Program-made: the position numbers and the translations under genes | Origin: Cornus controversa | Taxonomy: Eukaryota; Streptophyta; Magnoliopsida; Cornales; Cornaceae | Length of the DNA: 64,000 nucleotides | Direction of reading: 5' to 3' | Assembly (NCBI GenBank): GCA_026545225.1 | Contig: CM048845.1 | Span: forward strand, 31,308,001 to 31,372,000 | In this document: in pieces, positions 12,190-24,400 of the stretch | How positions within the stretch are numbered: position 1 is the stretch's first letter | How the letters are laid out: each line of letters starts with the position of its first letter | Notes under the pieces: generated by a model | Seen by the model: only the letters and a program-made list of their open reading frames with translations | The model's database searches: none | Told to the model about the DNA's origin: nothing

Positions 12190-12767
12190 CACTAACTCCA
12201 AATGAGAACCTATCCACCCAAGCAACTTAGTCATGAATCCATCATAGAAAAGAAAACTCTTATATATTTCTTTTAAAAGTGCAACATATGTACTAGTTGC
12301 ATACTAATAAATGTCGTCAGAGAAATCAAAATGCCAGGCAATGGCTAAGAGAGTATGCGAGTATATCAAGGCCAAAGAAACATTATACTTTTATAATATT
12401 TAAACACTAAATATGAAAAGGTTTATAGTATTTAAACACTAAATATGAAAAGGTTAATTTGTAATATTTAGTACTTCAGTGACTTCTTTATTTTCCATTT
12501 GAAGTACAATTTTTTCATTTAGTAAAATTTAAAATAATCAATAGACAAACATTGTGTGTGCTTTTGTGCAACACAACTCTCTCCCTCTGGAAACTCTAAT
12601 TCCTGCTGTACTGTATGGAAGTCCACTTTTACTAACCTGTATATTCCATTCAAGATGAAGATTAAAAGAAGAATCGAAGCCAAACAAATTTTTGGACGTC
12701 ATTGTAGAAACTTGTCTATAATATTTTGACAATATCCCATGTTGTACTTGGAGTTTCAGGATCATCT
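12190..12767. other. Intergenic, with a 32-bp tandem repeat
   Basis: No gene is seen. At about 12397-12460 the phrase taaacactaaatatgaaaag occurs twice in tandem. The sequence immediately before 12768 is the left flank of the LTR described next. Confidence 0.45.
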
Positions 12768-14411
12768 TGTTGGAATTGTATGTCTTTTATAACACTAATT
12801 GAAATGTAATGACATTGACTTATCAACAAGAATTTGTTTGCTTATCAAAAACATTATTTATATATTATGAATGTTATGTATTGATTTGACTCAAGACTCG
12901 AATCGTAGTGTCCATTGACTACACAATGACTTAGTGCGTGCATGATATGGTTACTAAAGTCGGGAGCACAAGTCACTTATATTGCACTATCATAAAGTAT
13001 TTTATTCGTTCGACAATAGTGAGTGGACTCCTTATTGATAAAGAACAATAAGTTAGGTGTTGATAAAGAATAATAAGTCATTATCAAAGTAATTGTAAGG
13101 TTGTCATTGCAGTTACTACTTGTCAGTGTTATAGCGAATGTTATCCTCAAGTATGAGGGAGGGATGAATCCTAAGCATAGTTGGTTAACATTTTGATATA
13201 TGCGGTGGGCCACAGGGTCTAAAATTCAAATATGTTGGGTGTTGGTTGATCATGTTTGGAACATACTCCAAAGATTTACATCTATGCTAGCTAATTTATT
13301 ATGACTTGATTAGTTTAATCAATAGTAAATCCAAGCGCTTGGTTCGGATTTAATAAAATAGGTATGCACCTTACATAAATTTATTAATGGCTTATTGATT
13401 AAACAGAAAATAATCAAGTGGCTTAATAAATATTCAATTGTTTATTTAGATTGATTGGCACTTATACATCCATATCCAATTTTGTGTAGATGAGTAATTT
13501 CATATAATTAACACGGGTGTTATATGTTGAAGCAACACATGTTTCAACCATTCTCGAGTTGGAGTGCAACCACGCTTATGTAGTGAAAGTAAGTTGTGAT
13601 TAATGGATTACTGTAATTTAGGGTCATGGGATGACCGGACCAATTATAATCTATTGGAGCCAATAAGAGTTTCCGTCCTTAAATAAGATCCTTATTTCTA
13701 ACTCATGGGTCGATCCAAAAACAACTAAATTGTTAAATGTGAATTGATTTAATAAGTTGGGAGTATTTGTAATTTAATTACATGCTAAGGGCACAAGTGA
13801 AATTATATATAAATATATATTGGATATTTTAAAATTCTGGAATATATATTAATATATATAATTTAAATATATGCATAATATTTTATTTTTCATAGAGAGA
13901 ATATAAGATATGGAGTTTGTATATATTTTCCTTTTATATGAAGATATGATTTATCATATCTTGCATATATGGAAAGGAAAAGTTGACTTGGGAGAGACTC
14001 TCCTATAAATATGTCATAATCTTTTCTATATTAAGTGTGTGGAAATTTGTCACAAGATTAGGGTTTTGCAATTATAGCAAGAGGTTGTAGGAGATTGGAG
14101 AGAGAGAAATCAGTTCACAAACCTAGGATTCTCCCATAAGAACTAGGTTTTTAGATAATCAACCCAAATAGTCATAACGGTGATTCTTACTAGCAGTACA
14201 CCAAAGGAGACCGATTGTTTCATCAATTGTTGAAGACCAAGGAGTTGAAAAATTATCCCTACCAAGGTACACAATCTCTGAATCTCATACTTTTCATGTA
14301 ATCATATTTGTGTTTATTAAGAATTTTTTTTGTTGTTTACATAATCTTTTATACATCAAGGGGTTTGACAAAACCAATGAATGGAGCTTCTGTTGCGCAC
14401 TTTTTCCAATA
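12768..14411 (+). mobile_element. Copia-type LTR, about 1.64 kb
   Basis: It starts TGTTGGAATTG and runs to a position directly before a tRNA-Met primer-binding site. A TATAAATA-like box and leader-like text (agggttttgc, gagagagaaatcag) lie around 14005-14110, as expected for the U3/R part of a plant copia LTR. The last bases are ccaata rather than the usual CA, so the end has mutated. No gag or pol follows, so this is a 5' LTR plus leader left after deletion of the body. Confidence 0.55.
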
Positions 14412-15400
14412 GGTGGTATCAGAGTCACCTTGATGTTTATGAAAAATTATGTATTTAATTTTTTTTTTCTAAATATTCATGGGTTCTAAAAATCATGTTA
14501 TGCATATGTTTGCATTGATTATTGATTTTATTAATTTTCATAAATAGTGATTGCAAGGATTCATGGATGAGGCTAGAGTTTTTCTTTTTTATGATGTAAG
14601 GCTTTTAAATATATTTTATATTTTTGATGTAAAAATTTGAAAAGCCTTGTAATTGAAGAACCCTAGATTAGGAAGAACATGAAGAACGCGAAGAACATAT
14701 CTATGGAGTACAGACGAAGAAGAAGGTGCAAAGAAAGGTAGCTCCGCGTGCGCGAGTAGGCCAAGCTGTGCTACCACAGCTCGCGCACAGCCCTGCCCTA
14801 GGGGTTCATTAGGAATTTTTTTTGTTATTTACATTATCTTTCATACATCAAGGGGTTCAACAAAATCGATGAACCATGCTTCTGCTGCGCACCTTTTCTA
14901 ATAGGCGATATCAGAGTCACCTTGATGTTTATGAAAAATTATGTATTTAAATTTTTTTTCTAAATATTCATGGGTTCTAAAAATCATGTTATGCATATGT
15001 TTGCATTGATTATTGATTTTATTAATTTCAATGAATGGTTGATTATAAGGATTCATGGATGAGGCTAGGGTTTTTCTTTTTTATGATGTAAGGATTTTGA
15101 CTAATTTTATTTCAATATATTTTATATTTTTGATATAAAAATTTGAAAAGCCTTGTAATCAAAGAACCCTAGATTGCGAAGAACACGAAGAATGCGAAGA
15201 ACATATCCATGGAGTATAGACGAAGAAGAAGGACCAGAGAAAGGCAGATGCACGTGTGTGAGTAAGCCAGGTCGTGTTGTTGCAGCTCGCGCACAGCGCT
15301 GCCCTAGGGGTTCATTAGGACATTATCTTTCATACACCAAGGGGTTCAACGAAATTGATGAACCATGCTTCCACCACACTCCTTTCCCAACAAATCGATC
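14321..15400 (+). repeat. Tandem duplication of LTR end plus PBS plus leader
   Basis: A unit of roughly 490-510 bp covers the last bases of the LTR, the primer-binding site and the leader (gttatgcatatgtttgcattg). It is present twice (14321-about 14815 and 14816-about 15318). A partial third copy follows of about 85 bp (catcaaggggttcaac-type text at 15320-15400). A 99-codon frame at 15174-15473 lies in this leader and is not a gene. Confidence 0.75.
14414..14426 (+). other. Primer-binding site (initiator Met tRNA type)
   Basis: TGGTATCAGAGTC lies immediately after the LTR and matches the usual plant copia primer-binding site except near its end. A decayed second copy (gcgatatcagagtc, about 14904-14917) sits in the next tandem unit. 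Confidence 0.7.
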
Positions 15401-15496
15401 TTTATATTGTCAACAACTAAACTCGATAAGATTTCTAACGATCTATTATATGTCTAATTCCAACTTCATTTGACTTGTCAAGAATGTATCCAATGT

Positions 15497-15548
15497 GGTG
15501 ATCCTTGTGGGCGGGTGCGAGAGATACTGGGCGAGGTACCACACTGTC
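15497..15548 (+). repeat. Fragment of the TRIM LTR
   Basis: About 50 bp (cttgtgggcgggtgcgag ... ggtaccacactg) match the first part of the TRIM LTR, here in the opposite orientation to the two full copies. Internal text between the two matching ends is shortened. It is a relic only. Confidence 0.6.
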
Positions 15549-16690
15549 TATTTACGAAGTAATTGTGTTAATTTTAAATAAAATGTCATCTTTTTCAAGT
15601 TGAAAGCTTAAATAAATTAAATATATAAAAACTAAAATATGATGATTTGCGAATTAAATAAATAGTAACTTTTCAAATTTTCACTTTTATAAATTCTCTA
15701 TATCCAATATTTGTTTTTTCAAGTTTCTCTCTTTAATATTAAGTGTGTTGAATCTATATAAATTCTATAAATCTATAAATATTCATATGAACTCTCTAGC
15801 TCTCTCACTAAGTCTATTTATACACATATTATTTCTAAAAATAAGTCTATTTATACACATATTATTTCTAAAAATGTATTTGCAAATTGAAACTGAGTGT
15901 TGAAAAGGCTAATTGACTTCGTTGAAAATAAATTTGATATGTAAAGAAAATGAAATAGGGTTGTGAATTAAATATTTTGATTTGATTATCAATTTTTTTT
16001 CGAATTAAGTGCGTTGAAAATACAAACTGGCTTGTTTATTTTTGAATGACTAGTTTTGATTTTTTGTTGACTTCAAATTTTGTAGCTTTTTTTCATTATT
16101 TATAATTATTTGTAGTTTTTAAATATAAAAATTTTATTATATATTTTTTCCTCACTTATCATAACTTAATGAATAATTGTCATGCACTAAATTATTTTAT
16201 TGGTTATACACAAATGTAATAAATTAATTTAATATACATTCATTAAAAAAAACTTACAATTGAAGAATTAAATTAGATATTTCTAAATTTGATTGAAATT
16301 AAACTTTAAAATTTTAAATTAAGTTTTGAAAAGGCGAATTGACTTTGTAGAAAATTGAATTAGAATCAATGAGATGGAAAAATATGCTGTTTATTTTTTA
16401 ACTAAATGTATTGATTTTAAATAAAATGATTTTTTTTTTAATATGAAAGCTTAAATAAATTAAATTCGTAAAAAAAGTGAAATATAGTGATTTCTGAATT
16501 TGAACATCAACTTTTCAAAGTTTCAAATTTATAGTTTCTCTCTCTCTAGGGCTTTCTCTCTGATATGTTTCAAATGTTGTACATTTAGGCCCTTGATCAA
16601 GCATATGATAGTACCTTAGTGATGGATTTTTATGTCTTTTTAGTTTTAATTTGGTTTAATCTTGAATTGTAGTTACTTGGAGCAAATAAA
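15549..16690. repeat. AT-rich block with internal direct repeats
   Basis: Text at about 15555-15720 (ttttaaataaaatg ... gaaagcttaaataaattaaa) recurs at about 16405-16560. A second pair (gaaaaggctaattgactt at 15902 and gaaaaggcgaattgactt at 16327) has the same order. This suggests an old duplication of a few hundred bases. There is no coding potential. Confidence 0.4.
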
Positions 16691-16692
16691 GC

Positions 16693-17805
16693 TTAATCCA
16701 GTGCTTTAAAGAGATTCAAGTGTTTCAGAGAAGTCAAGAGGGATATCTTGCTAAAGTCTTTGATGAAACGACAGTAGAATACCGTATGGCCTAGGAATGA
16801 ACGAATGCCCCTCACCGATGAAAGTGGAGGAAGCTTAGCAATGGGTTCAACCTTCGCTCTATCAAATTCTATGCCTTTTTTGGACATAATGTGACGAGGA
16901 CAATACCCTCTTGAAGCATGAAATGACTTTTTTCCCAACTAAGGATTAAGTTCATGTCCTTACAACGCTTGAGTACAAGTGTAAGATTATGAAGGCATGA
17001 ATCAAAAGAAGGTCCAAAGACAGAGAAATCATCCATGAATACCTCTAAGAACCTGTCCACCATATCCGAAAAAATAACCATCATGCACCATTGAAAAGTT
17101 GCCGGTGCATTGCATAGCCCAAAGGGTATGCGTCTATATGCAAATGTTCTGTATGGACATGTCAAGGTTGTCTTTTCTTGGTCTTGCAGGTCTATTGAAG
17201 CTTGATTATAGCTGGAATATCTGTTTAAGAAGCAATAAAAGTTTTGGCTCGCAAGCCTTTTTAGGATTTGATCTATAAATGGAAGTGAGAAGTGATCTTT
17301 CTTAGTGGAAGAATTTTGCTTCCTATAATCAATACACACCCTTCATCCGGTGGTTGTGCATTGAGGAACTAACTCTCCTTGTTCATTTTAGAGCACGATG
17401 ATGCATGATTTGTTTGGCACCACTTGTGTGGGACTTATCCACTTGATATCTGAGATGGGGTATATAATACCGGCATCTAGCAATTTTACCACCTCCTTCA
17501 TGACTACTTCTTTTATATTAGGGTTTTGCCTACGCTGCGTCTCTCTTAAGGTCTTTGCATCATCTTCCAAATGTATACGATGCATACAAATGAAGGATCT
17601 ATGCCTATTAAATCGGCAACACTTCACCCTATAACGCCTTTATGTTCCTTAAGTACCATTATGAGTGAACAATCTTGGTCATTTGTTAGATTTGAAGTTT
17701 TGATAACCGGAAGGGTGTCATTTGGGCCGAGGAACATATACTTGAGAGTAGTCGGTAAGGGCTTGAGCTTAAGTTATAGAGGAGACACAAGGGATGGAAT
17801 TGGAG
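16693..17805 (-). pseudogene. Athila-like Ty3/gypsy reverse transcriptase fragment
   Basis: Three minus-strand frames read in order through a Ty3/gypsy reverse transcriptase. The upstream piece (17388-17627) carries the conserved KEVVKLLDAGIIYPISD segment. The core (16869-17339) carries FGLCNAPATFQ and the catalytic-site block VFMDDFSVFG. The last piece (16693-16938) carries the GIEFDRAKVE and RSFLGHTVFYCRFIKDFS stretch that leads into RNase H. The FMDDFSVFG wording is typical of the Athila/Tat lineage. Two frame changes and missing gag, protease, RNase H and integrase make it non-functional. It is cut off abruptly at about 17805 by the microsatellite-rich Mutator-derived block. Confidence 0.85.
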
Positions 17806-19108
17806 AAGTATTTGAAAAACCACAGCCACCACCACTGCTTTTTTCTCTCTCATCTCCTCCTCCAACCACCATAGCCACCAACCACTGCCGCCAATGACAA
17901 CCACCATCTCCTCCTCTGCTACCAACAACAACCACCACCACCAGACTTTCTCTCTCTCTCTCAAACCTCCCCCCACTCTCTGTCTCTGTCGAATCCAAAC
18001 AATAATCCAAACTATTCTTTGCCAAATATATACACACACACACACACACACACATATATACATCACAGAGAACAAAACTCAAAACCCAAAATCCCAACCA
18101 CATCCACCAACCACTGCCACTAACCACAACCACTATCCCTAAATCACAGTGACCAAATCTACAATTCACAACCATAGTCACCAAATCCACAACCACAATC
18201 CCAACCACAGTCACCACCACAACCATAATCCCAACCACAGTCACCAAATCCACCACCACTATCCACAACCACAGTCACCACCACCACAATCCCAACCACA
18301 GTCACCACAAAACACCCAATCTGCGTTTTCCTGAGTGGGTGAGGCCTCAACTCAAGAGTTGGCCGCCAGCCGAGATGCAACGCGGCGCGAACTGAAACCT
18401 TGAAGATTCCAGTCCGATGAGACAAACCCAAATCTGATACACATATATATGTGTATGTGTGTGTGTGTTTGTGTGTGTGTATATATATATATATATACAC
18501 ACGTTTGTGTGTTTATACAGAGAAATTGTTTGAAGATGATGGGTCTTCACTTCTCAGTGATGATGGAGCTCAGTTTCGGTGGTGAGAAACGGTGATGATG
18601 GTGGCCAGAATTGGGTTAATTTTGGTCAGTGGTGGTGCTGATGATGAACTGAGTAGATAGAAGTTATGTATAGCTATATAGATTCAGACTATATATATAT
18701 AATGGTGACGGAGGTCGGTGGTGAAGGGGTTGGTTGTGGGAGTTCGACAGTAGTGGTGGTGGTTGTGGTTGGTGATAGTGGTGGTAAATATATATGTATG
18801 TATGTATATATATATATATATAATGTAATAATAGTGAAGTGAGTATGTAATAATAGGATAGTTGGGGGCATTTTGGTCCATTAGGCAGGGTTAAATATGT
18901 AATTTTAGTATTCAAAAAGGTTAGGTCAAAAGTCAAAAGGTAGCATGGTCTTTTTATCATCAAAAAGTAGTCTGACATTGCCTACTTTTGGCAGGGGGTG
19001 TATGTGATATACGGCACAAATCTCAGGGGGTGTTGGGGACAAAATTACACAAAGTTGTAGCCGCGTGACAATATCTCAAACCTCAAGGGGTGTCAATGAA
19101 GTTAACCC
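17806..19108. mobile_element. Truncated Mutator-like element with microsatellites
   Basis: The right end (about 19010-19108) carries the terminal inverted repeat seen on the complete element at 50865-52399, ending tcaatgaagttaaccc. A matching left terminus is missing. The interior holds long imperfect ACC/CCA arrays (17820-18310), a CA/AC array (about 18030-18056), GT and TA arrays (18440-18500), and GGT-rich text (18690-18790). The part from about 18250 on is shared with 54.66-55.47 kb because it lies inside the segmental duplication. Predicted proteins here are low-complexity artefacts. Confidence 0.55.
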
Positions 19109-20584
19109 AAAAATTTATTTTACATGGCTGGATGGTTAGCTTGATTAAGCTAAGCACATAACTAAGTTACATGTGAGACCTAATTTTTGACGAAGCTATT
19201 GGATCAACATTTGTTGATTTGGTTAGCTAAAAGGAGTTTTAGCTAAGCAATAGGAGATACTCTTACACTTCCCTTAGAAGTATCGATAAGAACATTAAAA
19301 TGCAATCTCTAAGGTAACTATATCAAATCAACCTGTCAATAATACATATGTTCAAGCATATACAAGGTGACCTAAAGTCACGAAATTATTATAATATATT
19401 AGACCATAAAAATTAGTTGATTACCTTTTTCAAGCATTTAAATGGGTTGAAATCTATTTGATTACCTTCCCTAATAATTGTTTTGAGGAAGTGAATCCTA
19501 GAATTTAATTCAAGCATTCTGTCGAACATAAAAAAAAAAATGTTGTACTTGAGCTAATTTTGAGAGAGGTGGATGTCGGCAAACCTTATTCTCATTTTTA
19601 GAAAGGCTGTTCCCAAATTTTGAACCCAATTTTGAATATAAAATATACTGCTTTGGGCGAGGACACTTACCATCACACCAAGTATTCTGTCGAACATGTT
19701 AAGTGCAAACTGGTGTTTTCCCACATATAACAATATTATATGCTTAGATGAATCAAAAAACAAATTAAACTCACCCAACCTCTATTCCATAATTTCGAAG
19801 AGAAGATATAGATGAATCAAATAATACAATAGTGATTGAAAATATAGACAACCTACCTTTACTATATATATATATATAGACTTAGAAAGATTCATTACAC
19901 ATTGCTATATAATATATACATTTAGATATTCTAATTAGAAAAACAACACATTGTTTTTCATCTTCTAGTTTTTCCTTGTGTTTTTCGAATAAATATGGAC
20001 TTATCCATGATTAGCTGAACTATTTCTATGGATTTATTTGCATTTATATAATACATATAGAGAGAACCTGGAGAGAGAGGATGATGATGGAGTAGAAGAG
20101 TGACGCTGATGATGGAGTTCTCTAAACTAGGTCATCTGTGAATTCTCTGAGCTCGGTGAAGATGGAATCTGATGATAGAGTGGAGAGAGTGGTTGGTGCT
20201 AGTGACGATGGAGTCGGGAAAGTTATCTGTGTTCGGTGACGATGGAGTCGAGAGTTCGATTGAATTTTAAGTTGGAATTAAAATTATGACTCTGAGCTTT
20301 GGAATTATAATCTGAAATATACCGCTTTAGGCCAATTTTGAATCTGAAATATACCGCTTTGGGCCATTTTGAATTCAAACTGAATTCCACTTCCATATTT
20401 GTGTAGTGAAACCAAACAAAACATTTGGAATTGGCCCCCCCAATTCCAATTCCAAGGGCCCAATTCCAAACATCCGAACAAACCCTTTATTCATTTTCTT
20501 CCCCACTTTGCCAATATCCATGTTTAGAAACAAACTTGTACATTTTATTTTCAAATTAACTGACCAGTCCTTCCTCATTTTCAA
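19109..20584. other. 3' flank of gene A, shared with gene B flank
   Basis: This stretch matches 55469-56803 base for base over most of its length, so it belongs to the A/B segmental duplication. It contains a hairpin (19219-19250). Near 20290-20500 it has insertions absent from the B copy: a tandem repeat of aatataccgctttgggcc-type text and a palindromic ggaattggccccccc patch. No gene is present. Confidence 0.6.
19219..19250. other. Imperfect 14-bp hairpin
   Basis: The left arm ttggttagctaaaa and right arm ttttagctaagcaa pair at 13 of 14 positions around a 4-base loop. The same hairpin occurs at 55589-55620, and a perfect 13-bp relative occurs at 63675-63704. It is probably the end or core of a foldback MITE. 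Confidence 0.55.
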
Positions 20585-21135
20585 CTATAAAACATATGTT
20601 TCATGATTCATGAGCTCCCACATTGTGATAGCATGCTTGGGCAGTGGTGGCTTGCGAACAAGGAACTGTCGGCAAACCTGTTCCATCGTTGGCCGAGATT
20701 TTGGATTGGGATGTACACATGCTAGTGCGAGCCTTGTTACAAGAACCACATCCTGAGCAACCGATTGATTTGCAGGAAGGAGAGGACGTGGATCCATAAC
20801 ATCCTTCAACATTATATGTTGAGCTGATGCCAATGATAATGAGGACAGAAGTTCTCCTGGATGTCTTCCCATTATTGTTTCGAGGGCCACAACTCCGAAA
20901 CTATAAACATCACATTTTTCAGTCACAACCATGGTGAAGGCAAGTTCTGCATCAACAAAAAATAAAAAGTATGCAAGTGATGCATCAACAAGAAATATAC
21001 ATGTAAGAGGAAACCAAGTTTTACTTTATCCTTTGCAATAAGAAAGAAAAACATTACAATGTTGCAAATAAATATTATGGAATTTATTCATCTATTTGTC
21101 TCCTATATCCATAGTGAAGCAATTACAAATACATT

Positions 21136-21273
21136 TAGGGTGTGTTCGGTTTTGTGGAATTACAGCTTAGGAATTGGAATTGGAAATTTTTTTGTTAATG
21201 ATTAACAGAATTTTATTAACAAAATTTTATTCAATTCCACCAATTCCAATTCCGCGTAGCCGAACACAGCCTC
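21136..21273. mobile_element. Small palindromic MITE in the intron of A
   Basis: About 138 bp begin tagggtgtgttcgg and end ccgaacacagcctca, with ggaattggaattgg inside one end and ccaattccaattcc inside the other. The same insertion is present in the intron of gene B (57355-57492), so it predates the duplication. The TSD is unclear. Confidence 0.6.
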
Positions 21274-21540
21274 AGTTATTTTTCGTTGTGATTTTTTACA
21301 GATAGTGAGAAGTGATCTTTTTTTAAAAAAAAAAAGAAAAACTAAAAGGCAGCCTCTGACTAGACAGACATAATTAATTCCAACAACATTAGTAAATTTA
21401 GTATAGTGTTAGAGTGCTCAAGGTTGTATGACAAGAGAGAAGTACTAATGTACCATGAAGTGTTAATATATGAGGAAAGAAAATTATACCAAGTAGAGAC
21501 TGTTGTCCATGGACAATATTATTTTGAGTACATGACTAGT

Positions 21541-21865
21541 CAAGGTTTTATTTGACGATCAGGATCTAAGCAATCAAGCAGGGCCAAAGTCAGAGACAAG
21601 CATCTAGTTTTGAATTCAAAAGAATGTTGTTGCTTGATTTATCAAGGTGAACAATAGGTGGGCTGCAATCACAATGCATGTAAGCTAAAGCATGGGCAAT
21701 GCCTTTCACCACATTCAGCCTCTTTATCCAATCCAATTCCACAGTTTCAACTTCTTTTATCAAGATTGAAGATAGGCTTCCCCTCTCCGTTGTATTCAGA
21801 AACCAGAAACATTCATAGCTTATTAGCTTGTGTAGACAGAATTTTCATTAACTTTCAAACGAGTA
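21541..21865 (-). pseudogene. Decayed kinase exon fragment inside the intron of A
   Basis: The minus strand resembles the end of exon 1 of the surrounding gene: text equivalent to the catalytic loop and following region is recognisable (CCCACCTATTGTTCACCTTG, a changed HRD, then SSNNIL). There are several small deletions and no open frame. It matches 22100-22400 imperfectly, so it is a duplicated and degenerate copy of the kinase exon stranded in the intron. Confidence 0.7.
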
Positions 21866-23326
21866 TGGAAAACAGAAGTATTTTTATATATTATATGTAT
21901 GTAGGTGTTCATATTATACTTGTATAATACGCAATTTTGTTAATTATGTTTAGTAGAAAAATAGAAGTTAATATACTAATCAAGCCATAACATCATTCCC
22001 TTTCACAGAATGAATGGTAGATACAAGTAAAGAATAGCAGTGCTATACCTGGAGCAACATATCCATAAGTACCTACTATCACGGTATGATTAGACGAATC
22101 AGGATCCAACAATCTAGCAGTGCCAAAATCAGCGACACAAGCGTTGGATTCTGAATTTAAAAGAATGTTGTTGCTTGAAATGTCACGGTGAAGAATGGGT
22201 GGGGTGCAATCATGATGCATGTAACACAAAGCATTGGCAATGCCTTTCACCACATTCACCCTTATAGTCCAATTCATTTCCACAGCTTCAAGTTCATTTC
22301 TCAAGACCAAAAACAGGCTTCCCCTTTCCATGTACTCATAAACCAAAAACATGCATTGCTTGTGTAGACAGAACCCATAAAGCTTGACAATGTTCCGATG
22401 CCGTATTTGTGATAAAAAGTGTGCCTCGTTCCTGAAACTTTTATCGTAAGCCGGATCTTCGCCTTCCAAACGATGAAGTTTCTTCAATGCAACTATTTTC
22501 CCACTAGGCAGCTGTGCTCTATAAACACTCCCATAACCTCCGGTCCCAATACAATATCTAATGTCAAAGTCCTCTGTAGCGTGGATGATATCTTCGTATG
22601 CCATTGTCCCGTCATAGTTCCATATTGAGAACAAATCTCCATGCTTTGTCACTCTTGACTGAGATTGGGCTTTTTTAACCTTACATTTAGAGTAGTACAA
22701 ATAACCTAGAATTAGGAAGACAATGAAAATTGGAATTGGAAGAAAAATTGCAATTCTTTTAATTGCAATTCTTTTCTTGGGAGATTGATGGCAAGAAACA
22801 GAAGCAGATTGATGGGAACAAACAGAATCATTCTCAAAAGCATTGTGTGACAAGTCCAAGCATATAAGAGATGGGGGAATGATGCCAGAGAGGTTATTGT
22901 GAGAGAGATCTAGGGATGTTATGGGGTAGCAACGCAGTTGGGGAGGTATCTCCCCGCTAATTAGATTATGACTAAGGTCAACAGTAGATAGAAAATAAAG
23001 GTCAGATATCTGAAGCGGGATGCTGCCATTCAAGGAGTTGTGGCTCAAATTCAAATATTGCAAATTAGTTGGGAGCCAGTGAGTTGGTTTGAGGAAATGT
23101 CAAGATGTGTGAGTCCAGTTAATTTGGTAAGGTCTTGAGGTAGGGAACCCTGTATCTCGTTATAGGAAAGGTGTAGATTTTTCAAGGATTTCATATTCCC
23201 GATTTCTTGAGGTAGAGAACCATTGATTTGATTTGAAGCAAGGTACAAGTCCATCAGTTCGGACAATCGACCCAGACTGGAAGGAATTGGACCTGTGATT
23301 TGGTTGCTACTAAAGTCTAGCTCAAC

Positions 23327-24400
23327 CAAATTCTTCAAGTTCCCTATTTCTGGAGGGATGGAACCATTGATTGAATTGGAAGCAAGGTACAAGTCCATCA
23401 GTTTGGACAATCGACCCAGACTGGAAGGAATTGGACCTGTGATTTGGTTGCTACTAAAGTCTAGCTCAACCAAATTCTTCAAGTTCCCTATTTCTGGAGG
23501 GATGGAACCATTGATTAAATTGAAAGCAAGGGAGAGAGAAACCAAATCAGTTAAATGACATAGAGTAGAAGGAATTGAGCCTGTGATTTGATTGTTACTA
23601 AAGTTTAGATCAACCAAATTCTTCAAGTTCCCTATTTTTGGAGGGATGGAACCATTGATTGCATTCACAGCAAGGGAGAGAGAAACCAAATCCGTTAAAT
23701 GACCTAGAGTAGAAGGAATTGGACCTACGAGTTGGTTGTCACCCAGATTTAGCTCAATCAGATTCTTCATATTTCCTACTTGTAGAATTCACCGAGAGTC
23801 GGGTGAGATTTGTCAAAAACCCAAAAGCAGATGGAATTGGTCCATGGAGATCGTTCCTACTAAGGTCCAGTGAGATCAGATTGGATAAGTTGACAAGAGC
23901 AGGAGGGATTGGACCGTAAAGGTCGTAGTTGCCACCAAGGTCCAGGGAGATCAGATTGGATAAGTTGCCAAGAGCAGATGGAATTGGTCCAACGAGTTTG
24001 TTGCCACTAAGGTCCAGTGAGATCAGATTGGATAAGTTGCTAAGAGCAGGAGGGATTGGACCGTAAAGGTAGTAGTTGCGACCAAGATTTAGATCAACCA
24101 AATTCTTGAAGTTCCCTATTTCTGGAGGGATGTAACCATTGATTGAATTTGAAGCAAGGGAGAGAGAAACCAAATCCGATAAATGACACAGAGTAGAAGG
24201 AATTGAGCCTGTGATTTGGTTGCTACTAAAGTCTAGCTCAACCAAATTCTTCAAGTTCCCTATTTCTGGAGGGATGGAACCATTGATTGAATTGGAAGCA
24301 AGGAAGAGAGAAACCAAATCCGTTAAATGACATAGAGTAGAAGGAATTGAGCCTGTGATTTGGTTGCTACTAAAGTCTAGCTCAAGCAAATTCTTCAAGT
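23327..24400 (-). repeat. 144-bp LRR super-repeats in gene A, two arrays
   Basis: caaattcttcaagtt-type phrases lie at 23327, 23471 and 23615, and again at 24099, 24243 and 24387, all 144 bp apart within each array. The two arrays are separated by a copy of the [15 protein letters not shown] region, so a larger internal duplication has occurred in A but not in B. Confidence 0.85.

Larger units (their letters stand above)
20947..22048 (-). other. Intron of gene A
   Basis: The donor follows GCTCCAG with GTATAG; the acceptor reads TTGATGCAG before AACTTGCC. The join falls inside the kinase APE motif (VAP-E), the same position as in gene B. The intron holds a MITE and a decayed kinase exon, listed separately. 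Confidence 0.85.

Noticed and set aside
17686-18500. Minus-strand frames rich in Val, Trp and Gly and plus-strand His/Pro/Thr frames
   Set aside because: They are low-complexity translations of ACC/GGT and CA/GT arrays.
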